Assembly: GCA_963773945.1 (NCBI GenBank)
Contig: CAVZDD010000005.1
Coordinates: forward strand, 434,001-498,000
DNA: 64,000 bases
Source: JAKIWV01 sp963773945
Lineage (GTDB): Archaea; Thermoplasmatota; Thermoplasmata; Lutacidiplasmatales; UBA184
Reading direction: 5' to 3'
The notes below the pieces were generated by a model, which saw only the letters and a program-made list of their open reading frames with translations, ran no database searches and was not told the DNA's origin. Positions 1 to 9,047 of this stretch are shown in pieces. Numbering within the stretch: the stretch's first letter is position 1; each line of letters starts with the position of its first letter. Position numbers and translations under genes: made by a program.

Positions 1-258
1 GCAACAAGAAGTCACGGGAGCGACCATCGGGGTCGACGGCCGGAGAAGCGGGGCGAACTCTACCAACCGAATTCGGACGGGCGCTCACTTCGTCCCGGCT
101 TGATTGCACTCGGTCTTAATCAGGGACACGGGTCCGCACGGAGTACCCTGTTCCGCAACCCTGGAGCAGATCAATCGCAACCGGCCGCGGAACGCCGGTG
201 CAAGCTGGAACCTGAGTTAGAAGATTAAGAAGGTTGGAGAGATGCCGAAAGAGAGAAA
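1..258. other. Left-edge stretch without a confident gene
   Basis: No gene is convincing here. A + strand reading frame enters from the left edge and stops at TGA 101-103; its 33 codons could be the end of a gene cut by the window, but nothing in them is recognisable. Just after that stop, 104-111 reads TTGCACTC, which matches the right arm of the dispersed palindrome found elsewhere in the window, without a matching left arm. Confidence 0.3.
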
Positions 259-564
259 ATGGTCGATCGAGTGTACAAGGCGGACCTGCCACGAATAAGA
301 CGAACCCTCGAGAAAATGCGAGAGGAGTTCTCCATTCGAGACTCTGCGACCAACTGGACCCAACTGAGAGTTGATCCGTTGCTGGAACACGTTCGGCGTC
401 TTGAACGGGTCATAGGTTCGAGAAAGTTTGCAGGAGAATTTTCTCGACTGCGGAAGGGAGTGGTGTTCTTCCATTCTGATCTGGTATATCTTAGAACCAA
501 TGTCAAGGGGTTAGAGGAAATTCTTCAGCCGGAAAAGGGTCGTCGGGGACGAAAAGAGAAGTGA
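259..564 (+). CDS. Small charged hypothetical protein
   Basis: A 101-residue protein that I do not recognise. It is rich in Arg, Glu and Leu, is predicted to be mostly helical with a coiled-coil-like spacing in residues 5-60, and ends in a basic tail (GRRGRKEK). It has no signal peptide, membrane segment or cysteine motif, so it is probably cytoplasmic. The start ATG at 259 follows a purine-rich GAGAGAAA stretch that could act as a ribosome binding site. The stop is followed 13 bases later by a copy of the dispersed palindrome. A regulatory or DNA-associated role is possible only as a guess. Confidence 0.55.
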   Translation: MVDRVYKADLPRIRRTLEKMREEFSIRDSATNWTQLRVDPLLEHVRRLERVIGSRKFAGEFSRLRKGVVFFHSDLVYLRTNVKGLEEILQPEKGRRGRKEK

Positions 565-576
565 AAGGGCCACGGG

Positions 577-598
577 GGGTGCAATCTTGATTGCACCC
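577..598 (+). repeat. Dispersed palindrome, copy 1
   Basis: GGGTGCAA, spacer tcttga, TTGCACCC: both arms perfect. It lies 13 bases past the stop of the gene at 259-564, before the tandem gene at 692. Confidence 0.9.
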
Positions 599-691
599 GG
601 GTGGAAGCCGGGGTGAGGGCCAGCTTCCCAGCTTGGATTCGGCCTCAGGGCCTTGTAACTGAAATAGCGCACCGCATCTTGCGGAGAACGC

Positions 692-1531
692 GTGAAGCCG
701 CCGAACAAACCCCCCAAGAACCACTCGAAGCTGTGGACCCTAATGGTCTGCATCGCTATCTTACTGATCGGAATCGAAGGCGGTTATGAAGCGGGCAAGT
801 CGCTGCCTGCTCCGAGCGCCACTCCCTCGACCGTAACGGGCTTGAACCGGCCTGCCGTTACCCCAACCGAGCTTGGCTGGTATCGCAACCAGTCCATTGT
901 GTACGATAACTACGGACTTAATTCCAACATTACGGCGCCCATTCTGGCCTTTTTTGAGGCGGCGTCCCCCAACACTTCCGTGGCCGGGCAACGGAACGTC
1001 ATCGATAGCCTGCCGGGACAGCCGAGCTATTCCGATTTCTGGCTGGTGTACAAGGTACTCGTTCCCGCCGGTTACGTGGCGAACACCATCCGTTCCTTCG
1101 AGGCTGCGGTGGTCTCTCAATACCCGATCGAAGCGACGAACCTCATCGTAAACTGCCCGGTTGAAAATCCAGGTGCGACCGTCCAAAACTCCTCCGCCGC
1201 GTTGGAGGCGGGCTGGTATCGCGGTCAAACGGTCTATTACTTCAACGCGGGAACGAACACCACGGGCTGGGGGGCCGTGATTCAGACGGCGCCGATTTAC
1301 ACGTTTGCCTACCCCAACGGAACCCCGGTCGCGGGCCAACACAACATTGTCAACGTCTACCCGGGCAACCCGGGCTACAGCGACGATTGGAGTATCATCA
1401 CGGTCGCGGTCAATTCTTCGTACCCCGCGAACAGCGTGAGGTCCGTCGGAGAGATCCTCGCGGAGGTTCGAGGGGGAGAGTTCTCCCTCCAAGCGACGAG
1501 GCTGTTCGTGGATTGCCCGATCGTGACGTAG
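692..1531 (+). CDS. Secreted or anchored protein with two homologous domains
   Basis: A 279-residue protein with GTG start, a basic N-terminus and one hydrophobic segment (about residues 14-28), so exported or membrane-anchored. The rest consists of two related domains of about 100 residues. Each begins GWYR.(N/G)Q and carries a VAGQ(R/H)N block, then PG.P.YSD.W, then a (N/D)CP motif at its end (about residues 60-155 and 173-275). Many N-x-S/T sequons suit an extracellular glycoprotein. I do not know the family's function; the paired aromatic, His and Cys positions could bind a ligand or metal, which is inference. It is a single-gene unit. Confidence 0.75.
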   Translation: MKPPNKPPKNHSKLWTLMVCIAILLIGIEGGYEAGKSLPAPSATPSTVTGLNRPAVTPTELGWYRNQSIVYDNYGLNSNITAPILAFFEAASPNTSVAGQRNVIDSLPGQPSYSDFWLVYKVLVPAGYVANTIRSFEAAVVSQYPIEATNLIVNCPVENPGATVQNSSAALEAGWYRGQTVYYFNAGTNTTGWGAVIQTAPIYTFAYPNGTPVAGQHNIVNVYPGNPGYSDDWSIITVAVNSSYPANSVRSVGEILAEVRGGEFSLQATRLFVDCPIVT

Positions 1532-1684
1532 ACGGTCGCCGCGAGCTCCCCGAACTCTTCGCCTCTCTCCCTACGCGTCCCCCCTCGCCAAAATTAATTT
1601 GAAGCGGGATCCTGATGGGAGCTCCCCCCCGCGTTGCTCGCACCGCGGTGGTAGCGGGGTTCCATGATGGCCCGGTTCCGGAGT

Positions 1685-3916
1685 TCATACATTGAAGGTG
1701 ACCTTCACTTCGACCGGTTCCTTGCCGACCGTCACCGTTCCGGCGGAATGGGACGTCGAATATCCGTGCACCCGCTTCACCGCGTAATCGTGCGACCCCT
1801 GGGCCACCCGTAGCTCAATTCGGGGACTGGTGGCGCTGACCGATACCCCGTCCACCGTGATCGACCACTCGGTTTTCTCGGGGAGCCCGATTTCAGTAAA
1901 GGCCACATTCTTCCGGCGTCGGGGTAGGAAGGCCAATAGCAGCGCGACCAGCAGGATAGCGACCAGGGCTCCGATGAGCGGATACTCCCACGACGGCGGC
2001 GTGTTCTGGGAACCGGGGACGGGGGTGACGGTCACGGTGGCGTGGGCCGTCGCGGTGACCGGGAGGAAGGCGCTGTCCGTCGCGGTTACACAGTAGGGAG
2101 TACTGGCGTCCAGCACCGGGGTCGTGTACACTTGGGCTGTGGCCAGCACCGTGCCCGTGCAGGTGCTTCCCGCGTACCAAGCGTAGGTGTCCGCTCCCGT
2201 GCCCCCCGTGGGGTTGGCCGTCAGCTGCACGGTCTGCCCACTGCGGAGGGATGGGGCGGTCGGTGTGATCGTGACGGTCAACGGAACGGCGCTCACCGTC
2301 ACCGTCGTGGTGGCCGTCGCCGTGACAGGAACGAAAGCGCTGTCGGTGGCCGCCACGCAGAACGCCGAAGCGGCGGTTAACGCGAGAGTCGTGTAAACTT
2401 GGGTCGTGGCGAGTACAGTGCCCGAGCACCCGCCCGCGAACCAGGCGAAGGTATCGGCCCCGGTTCCCCCCGAGGGACTGGCGGTAAGTGCCACCGTCTG
2501 CCCACGGTCAATCGCGGGGGCATTCGGAGTGATGAGGACCACGAGCGGGAAGGCGCTCACCGTCACGGTGTCGGTGGCCATCGCGGTCGCGGGAACAGTC
2601 GAACTGTCCGTCACCACCACACAATACGTTGCGGTGAGCGTCAAGGCCGGAGTTGTGTACGCCTGGGTGGTGGCCAGTACGGGGCCCGAGCAAGTGCCCC
2701 CTGCGTACCAGGCATAGGTGTCCGCTCCGGTGCCTCCGGAGGGATTGGCCGTCAGCTGAATGGACTGTCCGCTGTCGATCGAGGGGGCATTCGGGGTGAT
2801 CGTGACCGTCAGCGCCGGGTCGACCGCGATGGTGGCCACATTCGAGTACACCACCTGAGGGGTCGGCGAACTGCTGTCGGTGGCCCATACGCAGTAGTAG
2901 TCGGTCCCTGCCGAGAGCACGGGAGTCGTGTAGGATTGGCCCGTCGCACCGGGAATCAAGGTGCCCGAGCTGCATGTACTAGTGGAAGCGGCGTCGTACC
3001 ATTGGTACGTGATGGGGGGGTTCCCGCCTGTCGCGGCCGTGGTCGAAAGTCCGATGGTCTGGCCCGCGTCAATGGTCGCGGTGGACGGGCTGACGACTCC
3101 GGACACCAGGGGCGAAGCCGCGGGCATCAACGCGACGGCGATCGCCGACCAGGACGCGCTCGTGAAGGTGCCCGAGAGCGAGATCGCTCCCGTGGTCGCA
3201 TCGATCTCGTCTAACATGGCTCCGGAATCCAACTCCGCTCCAACGGTCGCCGCGTCGGTCACCCGCGAGTCTCCTCCGGTCGCCGCAATGGCGGTCGAGG
3301 CCCGCACCTCGACTCCGAGGATCACGAGGTCGTTCGCAACGGTGGTCGTCACCGTGGCGGTCGCGGTGGCGCCCGCCGCCGCCGAGCAGACCCCGGCGCC
3401 GGCGGTCTCGAAGGGAGCGGCGGCGGTCCCTTCCACATCGAGCGCGTGGATGGTGTAGAATTCGGCCGCCGGGTAGTTGACCGTGAAGGTGACGGACGTC
3501 TGGGCGGCGACGTCAGCCAGTCCGTAGATCGCCGTCACTCCGTGACCACTTCCGGCGATGCAGGGAGTGGACCCGACAAGGGTGAGGTCGACGTCCCCTC
3601 CAGAGGTCACTTCTTCCACCAGAGAAGGCGCTCCGGCCGACGTGGTGTATTCGGTCACCACCACCACCAGTGTGTCTCCGGCGTCCACGTTCGCGATGGC
3701 ACCCGTCGTGCAGGTGGTCAAGCCGTCGCACGCCACCGCTACGCTGCCCGCCGGCGTAACGAACGGGGAGAGGCCCACTCCCGACTGACGTCCGGGCGTG
3801 CTCGCCTTCGAATGGGCGTCATTCAACTCGGGGAGAATCGCGACGGCCCCCAGGATCATCAGCGTACAGGCGAAGAGGGCAGGCAGCAGATGCGCTCGGC
3901 GTCCTTCGTGGTTCAT
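1685..3916 (-). CDS. Large cell-surface protein with Ig-like repeats, membrane segment and C-terminal PEGA-like domain
   Basis: A 743-residue protein. I start it at ATG 3916 rather than an upstream in-frame codon at 4000, because a TATA-like box at 3968-3977 would lie inside the longer form. Order: signal segment (HLLPALFACTLMILG); an ectodomain of about 260 residues that looks like a beta-sandwich; four Ig-like repeats of about 85-95 residues, each with the pattern LTVTITP.AP.(I/L).SGQ and GGTGADT(Y/F)AW.AG; one membrane helix (LIGALVAILLVALLLAFLP) followed by RRRK; then about 70 residues (FTEIGLPEKTEWSITVDG onward) resembling the C-terminal domain of thermopsin-like Thermoplasmata proteins. 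By the positive-inside rule this last domain would face the cytoplasm, which is odd for that family. Probably a surface or adhesion protein. Confidence 0.8.
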   Translation of the reverse strand: MNHEGRRAHLLPALFACTLMILGAVAILPELNDAHSKASTPGRQSGVGLSPFVTPAGSVAVACDGLTTCTTGAIANVDAGDTLVVVVTEYTTSAGAPSLVEEVTSGGDVDLTLVGSTPCIAGSGHGVTAIYGLADVAAQTSVTFTVNYPAAEFYTIHALDVEGTAAAPFETAGAGVCSAAAGATATATVTTTVANDLVILGVEVRASTAIAATGGDSRVTDAATVGAELDSGAMLDEIDATTGAISLSGTFTSASWSAIAVALMPAASPLVSGVVSPSTATIDAGQTIGLSTTAATGGNPPITYQWYDAASTSTCSSGTLIPGATGQSYTTPVLSAGTDYYCVWATDSSSPTPQVVYSNVATIAVDPALTVTITPNAPSIDSGQSIQLTANPSGGTGADTYAWYAGGTCSGPVLATTQAYTTPALTLTATYCVVVTDSSTVPATAMATDTVTVSAFPLVVLITPNAPAIDRGQTVALTASPSGGTGADTFAWFAGGCSGTVLATTQVYTTLALTAASAFCVAATDSAFVPVTATATTTVTVSAVPLTVTITPTAPSLRSGQTVQLTANPTGGTGADTYAWYAGSTCTGTVLATAQVYTTPVLDASTPYCVTATDSAFLPVTATAHATVTVTPVPGSQNTPPSWEYPLIGALVAILLVALLLAFLPRRRKNVAFTEIGLPEKTEWSITVDGVSVSATSPRIELRVAQGSHDYAVKRVHGYSTSHSAGTVTVGKEPVEVKVTFNV

Positions 3917-3967
3917 GGGCTCTGGCGGCCAGCCAGAGGCCGACCCTGTAGTTATACGACCGAAAAA

Positions 3968-3977
3968 TCTATAAAAG
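3968..3977 (-). promoter_or_regulatory. TATA-like box for the surface-protein gene
   Basis: On the minus strand it reads CCTTTTATAG, centred about 57 bases before ATG 3916, which predicts a leader of about 30 bases. It also supports choosing that start over the upstream one. Confidence 0.5.
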
Positions 3978-4134
3978 GCTCGGTCAGCGAGTCGCTCCAA
4001 CTCGCCGCTGTTGCCGAGGTTTCCCGCCGTCGGCGATGTAGCACGCTTCTCTGAATCAGGGCTCGGCCGGCCCGCCGCAGTGACTTGCCGCTCCCGGGGG
4101 GACTACTGTGGGCCACCTCTGAGAGATCCGGTGC

Positions 4135-4156
4135 AGGTGCACTCAGGGTTGCACCT
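4135..4156 (-). repeat. Dispersed palindrome, copy 2
   Basis: AGGTGCAC, spacer tcaggg, TTGCACCT, one mismatch in the left arm. It lies 21 bases past the stop of the minus-strand binding-protein gene. Its spacer reads better on the minus strand (ccctga). Confidence 0.75.
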
Positions 4157-4176
4157 CCAGCACGCCCCTCCCCCGA

Positions 4177-6075
4177 TCAGTCGACGTAGTCCTGGTTGTA
4201 CTCGAATTGGAACGGATTGGCCGCCCCCTCGGGGTTCGAGCTGATCCCATGGAGCAGGACGTTGTAGACCTCGAACTGGGTCGGAATGACGAGCCAGACG
4301 TTCGTGTAGTTGTCGTACATCAGCTGGGTCATCTGGGCGTAGTCCTGGCTGGCGATCGTCGTGTTCAGCTCCCCCGCACCGGCGACGACGAGGTTGTCCA
4401 TGGAGGCGTTTGCATACTCGCTCATGCAGACGTTGAATCCTCCGTAGCTGAGTGCATTGGCCTGCGTGGCATCGTCGGGGGCGATGTAGTCCGCGGTGTA
4501 GTAGTCGATGCCGGCGTAGAACGGCCCCCCGTCGTACGATTCCGCCGAGATGCAATTGCCGGTCGACAGGTCGCGGGCCTGCTCCTCGACGAGGGCGTCC
4601 GGCGTGATGCCGGTGAGGTCCAGGGTGATCCCGATGTGGGAGAGGTCGGCCTTCAGCAGCGCGGCGACGACGCCCCAGTCGCCTGTATCGATGTAATCGA
4701 AGCCCAGCGGGCCGCAGCCCGTCGCACACGGGGAGTTCGCGATGAACTGCTTCGCCAGGGTCAGGTTATACGTGTACGGGACGAGTCCGACCGGGTTGTA
4801 ATCCGGATACCCCGGCGGCACGGGTCCCACCCAGCGGGTCGCATTCCCGCCGAAGCCGACCTGGATGATTTGGGAGTAGTTGATGGCATGAGAGACCGCC
4901 GCGCGTACGGACCAGTTGGCGAACGGGTTCATCGGTTCGCCCGGCAGCGCAGGTTGCTGGTCCATGTAGATCCAGCTCGAGAAGGTGGTCGACCCGTAGA
5001 CCACGGGAAGCGTCTGGACGGTCAGGCAGTGCTCGTGGCTGAGCTGGGAAATCGTGGACGGCCCGATGAACGCGAACGAGGCGGTGGCCGCGGAGCCGGT
5101 TTCGAGGTTGGAGGTAATGATTGCCGGGTTTCCCTGGAACGCCACGTCAATCCCCGTTATCGCGGGCTGCAGGTTGTTGTCCCACGGCATGGCCGCCGCC
5201 TCCGCCGTCGCCCAGTAGTTCCGGTTCGGCGCGAGGCTGTATCCGGTGCCCGGGGACCAGAAGGTCAGGTTGTAGGGCCCGCTGCCCACCATGTCGTTGG
5301 ACATCCAGGAGTTCTCCTGGTCGGGTACCACGCCCCCGTGCGCCGCGACCACTAAGGGATCGACCGCGGCGAAGATCGGCATCGCCATTTGGTCGAGTAG
5401 GAAAGCATACGGGATCGGTCCGAGGTAGCCAAATCCGGTGTTGACCTGGATCACGGAGCCATTGATGACGCGGAAGGATTGGTTCTGGGAGTCCATGTAG
5501 GCCAGGACCTCCGGCGCAGGGTTTGTGACGTTGGCGAGGGTGTTGAACGTGCTGACCATCTGAGCGAGCGTGGCGTTGGAGGCTTGGATCGCGGCTAGCG
5601 GCGAGTAGTAGCTGACGTTCGGGGCGTAGAAATTCTCCTGCGCCAGAATGGCGATGGCCTGGTTCATCACGAGCGTGCGCTCGAGACTGTACCAAACGAC
5701 GTAGGCGTTGATCGGGTCCCCGTTGGAGAAATACTCGTCGGGCCAGAGGGTGAAATTCCAGTGGAAGCCGTCCGGCGACTGGGTCCAGTTCTTGGCTAGG
5801 AGGGGTTCGTGATTGACATAGCTCGTGCCATTGTACATGACGAGGGTCTGGTAGACCTGCTGGGCCACCCCCCACCCGGGCGCGGTATAGACTTGAGCAG
5901 GGTCCAAGGAATCCGGCACTTCGGGCTGATCGACGACCAGCGGGTTCGTATTCGCCAGAGCACAGGTCGCCGCCTGTTGCGCGGACTTCGAGAGGGTGTA
6001 GTACGCCGATCCCGACGCCGCGACGGTAAGTACCGCGACAAGGATCGCGGTGATTCGAAGGCCCCGTGGATTCAC
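4177..6075 (-). CDS. ABC transporter substrate-binding protein, peptide/nickel family 5
   Basis: A 632-residue extracytoplasmic solute receptor of the SBP family 5 type. A hydrophobic N-terminal segment (ITAILVAVLTVAASGSAYY) has no lipobox cysteine straight after it, so it is probably an uncleaved anchor. Family hallmarks follow: VPDSLDPAQ, a VAQQVYQTLV block, LAKNWTQSPDG and FTLWPDEYFSNGDPI near residues 45-125, and a late block with the (A/T)R.VGPVPPG pattern. The roughly 600-residue length with long loops is typical of archaeal members. It stands alone, with no permease or ATPase next to it, so it may share the permeases at 30.7-33.1 kb or partners elsewhere. Substrate is not predictable; peptides are the usual ligand. 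Confidence 0.9.
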   Translation of the reverse strand: MNPRGLRITAILVAVLTVAASGSAYYTLSKSAQQAATCALANTNPLVVDQPEVPDSLDPAQVYTAPGWGVAQQVYQTLVMYNGTSYVNHEPLLAKNWTQSPDGFHWNFTLWPDEYFSNGDPINAYVVWYSLERTLVMNQAIAILAQENFYAPNVSYYSPLAAIQASNATLAQMVSTFNTLANVTNPAPEVLAYMDSQNQSFRVINGSVIQVNTGFGYLGPIPYAFLLDQMAMPIFAAVDPLVVAAHGGVVPDQENSWMSNDMVGSGPYNLTFWSPGTGYSLAPNRNYWATAEAAAMPWDNNLQPAITGIDVAFQGNPAIITSNLETGSAATASFAFIGPSTISQLSHEHCLTVQTLPVVYGSTTFSSWIYMDQQPALPGEPMNPFANWSVRAAVSHAINYSQIIQVGFGGNATRWVGPVPPGYPDYNPVGLVPYTYNLTLAKQFIANSPCATGCGPLGFDYIDTGDWGVVAALLKADLSHIGITLDLTGITPDALVEEQARDLSTGNCISAESYDGGPFYAGIDYYTADYIAPDDATQANALSYGGFNVCMSEYANASMDNLVVAGAGELNTTIASQDYAQMTQLMYDNYTNVWLVIPTQFEVYNVLLHGISSNPEGAANPFQFEYNQDYVD

Positions 6076-6167
6076 GGCTTCGCCCCAGCCACCACCCCGA
6101 GCACGCCCTATCCTAAAGAGTTCACCGAGTCACGTTTTCGGCCTACGAGGCGGGCCCCGGCTCTTGT

Positions 6168-7229
6168 CTAAGAATCCCGGGAGCTCGCGCTCTCGCCCAT
6201 GGGAAGTTGTTGGGTGATGCAGTGGACATCACCTCCCCCGATAGCGATGTCCTCGCAACGTACTCCCACCACCTCGCGCCCCGGGAACAGCGACCGAAGA
6301 CAGTCGAGGGCCTCAGCATCCGCGGGGTCCCCGAATGTCGGTGCCACGATCCCTCCGTTGGCGATGTAGAAGTTCATGAACGTGGCCGAAAGCAGGTGAC
6401 CGTCGATCCGATGAGGCGCCGGCGATGGGAAGTCAATCACTTCGATCGGACGGCCGCGACCGTCGGTTTCGGACTGGAGCCGCTCCCGGTTCTCTCGGAA
6501 GGGCTGGTGGTTCGGGTCGGAAGGGTCAGGTGCCGATGCTACCAGTATGGCACCGGGACGCACGAAGGCCGCGACACCGTCCACGTGACCGTCGATCTGA
6601 GTGGCGTGCATCCCCCGGCGCAGCCAGATGACTTTCCGGACGCCGAGGTAGGACTTGAGCGCGGATTCCACTTCGGCTTTGGTCCGACCCGGGTTCCGGT
6701 TGGGGTTGAGCAAGCACGATTCCGTAGTCACCACGGTCCCTTCCCCGTCCACGGCCAGGGCTCCCCCCTCGGCGACTATGGGGGCCCGGTAGAGGGGCAA
6801 CGAGAGGCGCTGGGCGATTACCTCCGGCGCGGTGGCGTCCTTGTCGTACGGGGGATACCGCCCGCCCCACCCGTTGAATTGGAGTTTCAATGCCGCCAGG
6901 CGGCCGTCCCCCGACTTCAGAAAAATGGGACCGTTGTCCCGTATCCAGCTATCGTCGAGGTCCGTGGGCTGGATCTCGATCTCCTTCCCGAGTTGGCGCC
7001 GGGCTCCTGCTACGGCGTCCGGCGGGACGAGCATGATAACGGGCTCGAAGCGTTGGATCGCATGGGCGACGTGGGCGTACGCCCCCCGGGCCTCGTCGAG
7101 GCGCCCCTTCCATGTATCGGCGCGGGAAGGCCATGCCATGTAGCAGGCCCGGTGCGGAGTCCACTCGGCCGGAAAGGTGAAACCGTCCTCGAGCGGCGTG
7201 CTCTCGACGGTCCCCGGGTTACGGGCCAT
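6168..7229 (-). CDS. aguA: Agmatine deiminase
   Basis: A 353-residue enzyme of the peptidyl-arginine-deiminase fold that turns agmatine into N-carbamoylputrescine and ammonia. Visible hallmarks are EWTPHRACYMAWP near the N-terminus, the DSWIRDNGP block, EGGALAVDGEGTVVTTESC, a catalytic His in QIDGHVDGVA, and the C-terminal nucleophile in GGGDVHCITQQLP (Cys about 337). I start at ATG 7229, which overlaps the end of aguB by 11 bases, instead of an upstream codon at 7283 that would overlap it by 65. The tight overlap implies one transcript and coupled translation. With aguB it gives a complete agmatine-to-putrescine route in the cytoplasm. Confidence 0.95.
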   Translation of the reverse strand: MARNPGTVESTPLEDGFTFPAEWTPHRACYMAWPSRADTWKGRLDEARGAYAHVAHAIQRFEPVIMLVPPDAVAGARRQLGKEIEIQPTDLDDSWIRDNGPIFLKSGDGRLAALKLQFNGWGGRYPPYDKDATAPEVIAQRLSLPLYRAPIVAEGGALAVDGEGTVVTTESCLLNPNRNPGRTKAEVESALKSYLGVRKVIWLRRGMHATQIDGHVDGVAAFVRPGAILVASAPDPSDPNHQPFRENRERLQSETDGRGRPIEVIDFPSPAPHRIDGHLLSATFMNFYIANGGIVAPTFGDPADAEALDCLRSLFPGREVVGVRCEDIAIGGGDVHCITQQLPMGESASSRDS

Positions 7230-8118
7230 TGCCGCCGTCCGTGCCAGAATGGGATCCCGGGGCAGCCTGCACCAACGGTCCATACGTTTCGGGGGCGCGC
7301 GTGTCCAGGAAGCCGAAGAATGACGTCGCCTTCTCGGACTGCGAGAGGTCCAGGTCCGCGACGACCAGGCGCGGCGCGCTCGGTCCTCCCCGAGTCATGA
7401 CCTTCCCCCACGGGTCCGCGACGAAGCTTCCGCCGTAAAATTTGATCTTCTCTTCCTGACCCACCCGGTTCACGGCCGCGACAAAGACGCGATTCATGAC
7501 CGCCTGGGCTCGCATGACGAACTCCCAATCGGGGTGGGAATCGAAGTCCGGCGCAACGATCTCGGAACCGATCGCACTCGGATAGACAATGAGCTGGGCA
7601 CCCTTGAGGGCCAGGATTCGGGAAACCTCGGGGAACCATTGGTCCCAGCAAATGGCGAGCCCCAACCGTACGCCCCCCACCGAAGTGACCACGTATCCGA
7701 GGTCGCCTCGGCGGAAGTACTGGTCCTCCCGATATCCCACCGCGTTCGGGATGTGGATCTTTCGATAGCGGCCCACTACGGTGCCTTGGCCATCGAACAC
7801 TGCGAGGGAATTGTAGCAGGCCCCAGGGGCCACCTGCTCGAGGTAGGGAACGACCAGGGCAAGGGAATGACGGCGAGCGAGACCCGAGAATCGGTCGATC
7901 ACTTCGGCGGACGGCGGAACGGTCGCGAGGAACGCGACCGTATCCTCAAACTGTCCGCAGTACCGGTTGCTGAACAGCTCGGGCAGCACACAAAGGGATG
8001 CCTGGCGACGGGCGGCTAGCGCGACGTAACGCGCCGCCGACAAGAGGTTCCGCTTGGGTTCCGGATCGAGGCGCATCTGAGCCAGGGCAATACGGAATGG
8101 TACTGGGTCCCCCTCCAT
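7219..8118 (-). CDS. aguB: N-carbamoylputrescine amidohydrolase
   Basis: A 299-residue carbon-nitrogen hydrolase. The Glu-Lys-Cys triad is visible as E47 (VLPELF), K120 (RYRKIHIP) and C157 in ICWDQWFPE; that last motif is characteristic of carbamoylputrescine amidases rather than general nitrilases. It releases putrescine, CO2 and ammonia. I start at ATG 8118, where an AGGAGG ribosome binding site lies 8 bases upstream; the longer form from 8259 has an unconserved, Arg/Pro-rich extension. A TATA-like GTATAATC about 40 bases upstream could be its promoter. First gene of the aguB-aguA operon. Confidence 0.95.
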   Translation of the reverse strand: MEGDPVPFRIALAQMRLDPEPKRNLLSAARYVALAARRQASLCVLPELFSNRYCGQFEDTVAFLATVPPSAEVIDRFSGLARRHSLALVVPYLEQVAPGACYNSLAVFDGQGTVVGRYRKIHIPNAVGYREDQYFRRGDLGYVVTSVGGVRLGLAICWDQWFPEVSRILALKGAQLIVYPSAIGSEIVAPDFDSHPDWEFVMRAQAVMNRVFVAAVNRVGQEEKIKFYGGSFVADPWGKVMTRGGPSAPRLVVADLDLSQSEKATSFFGFLDTRAPETYGPLVQAAPGSHSGTDGGNGP

Positions 8119-8298
8119 CGAGTGGCCTCCTCTTCCGGCCGGTCGAGTATCGGAGGGGATTATACGCCTGCTGGAAGTCGATGAGTTCCCGAAACGGTCG
8201 AGAGTACTTGGAGGACCCCGGAAGAGACACCTCCTGGGCGCATGCAATCTCGCCGGCAACTAGCGAGACGTGCCATCTCGCCTCGCCCACCCCAGGGT

Positions 8299-8754
8299 TC
8301 AGGGAGGCAAGGTCAGCCAGGATGACCGACCCATGCTACGGTGGATTCCCAACGCGATGAGTACGATTCCTAAGATGATGCCCGCTGCCCCTGCCGCCCA
8401 GAAAATGACGGTCAGTTCCCGGGACGGGAGGCACACCGCGCTTCCCGCGCAAGCCTGGTTTATCGAGGAGCCCACGAGGCGGACAAAACTGCCCGCAACC
8501 AGAAAAACGACTCCGACGACCGCCGAAGCGATCCCCAGCGATACCCACAGAAGACCGGCCCTCCCCAGGACCGCCCCGAGGGGTCCGACCGGCCCCGACC
8601 ACAGCCCCCCTCGAGCGTAAAGCGGGTCATTGGAAGGTTCCGCGCCCAGCGCGTCGGCTCTCGGAAGTTGTCGGAAGCATAGGGGACAGCGGCCAAGTCG
8701 GGAGGGATTGGCGGCACCGCAGTAGGGGCAAGAGGCCGGTACCGCGGCGTTCAT
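8299..8754 (-). CDS. Zinc-ribbon membrane protein, two helices
   Basis: A 151-residue protein with an N-terminal four-cysteine zinc ribbon (CPYCGAANPSRLGRCPLC, residues 9-26), a linker, and two hydrophobic helices (about residues 68-93 and 112-138). The segment between them holds two Cys that could form a disulfide if outside. Proteins with this layout are common in archaea and mostly uncharacterised. The ATG at 8754 has AAAAGATACC about 30 bases upstream, which would suit leaderless transcription. It is a single-gene unit between aguB and the divergent gene at 9048. Confidence 0.75.
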   Translation of the reverse strand: MNAAVPASCPYCGAANPSRLGRCPLCFRQLPRADALGAEPSNDPLYARGGLWSGPVGPLGAVLGRAGLLWVSLGIASAVVGVVFLVAGSFVRLVGSSINQACAGSAVCLPSRELTVIFWAAGAAGIILGIVLIALGIHRSMGRSSWLTLPP

Positions 8755-8847
8755 GAAAACGTTCGAGTACCCCCGTCGGTATCTTTTCTCCCACGAGCAC
8801 TAAAAGAATGTTGTCCGAAGTCGCTAGTTGACGCCGGCGCTGTCATT

Positions 8848-8869
8848 GAGTGCAATCTGGATTGCACCT
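8848..8869 (+). repeat. Dispersed palindrome, copy 3
   Basis: GAGTGCAA, spacer tctgga, TTGCACCT. It lies in the divergent gap between the genes starting at 8754 (minus) and 9048 (plus), where it cannot be a terminator for either. Confidence 0.85.
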
Positions 8870-9047
8870 CCTCCTTGCCGGCCTTGGAGGGGGTGCGACC
8901 CCCCCCGGGTCCGCAACCGAGGGGTTCTTACGCCTTCCGACGCATATCTGTAGCGTTCGGTCCGTCCCTCGAAGTATCCTCTGCATGAATGCTCGCCCGG
9001 CCCCAAGCCAGGCCGGCGGGTCTGTGCGGCCGCCTCGAGGAGGCAAC

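Noticed and set aside
4207..5355. 382-codon open frame on the plus strand over the first binding protein
   Set aside because: Opposite a convincing SBP gene; composition typical of antisense frames.
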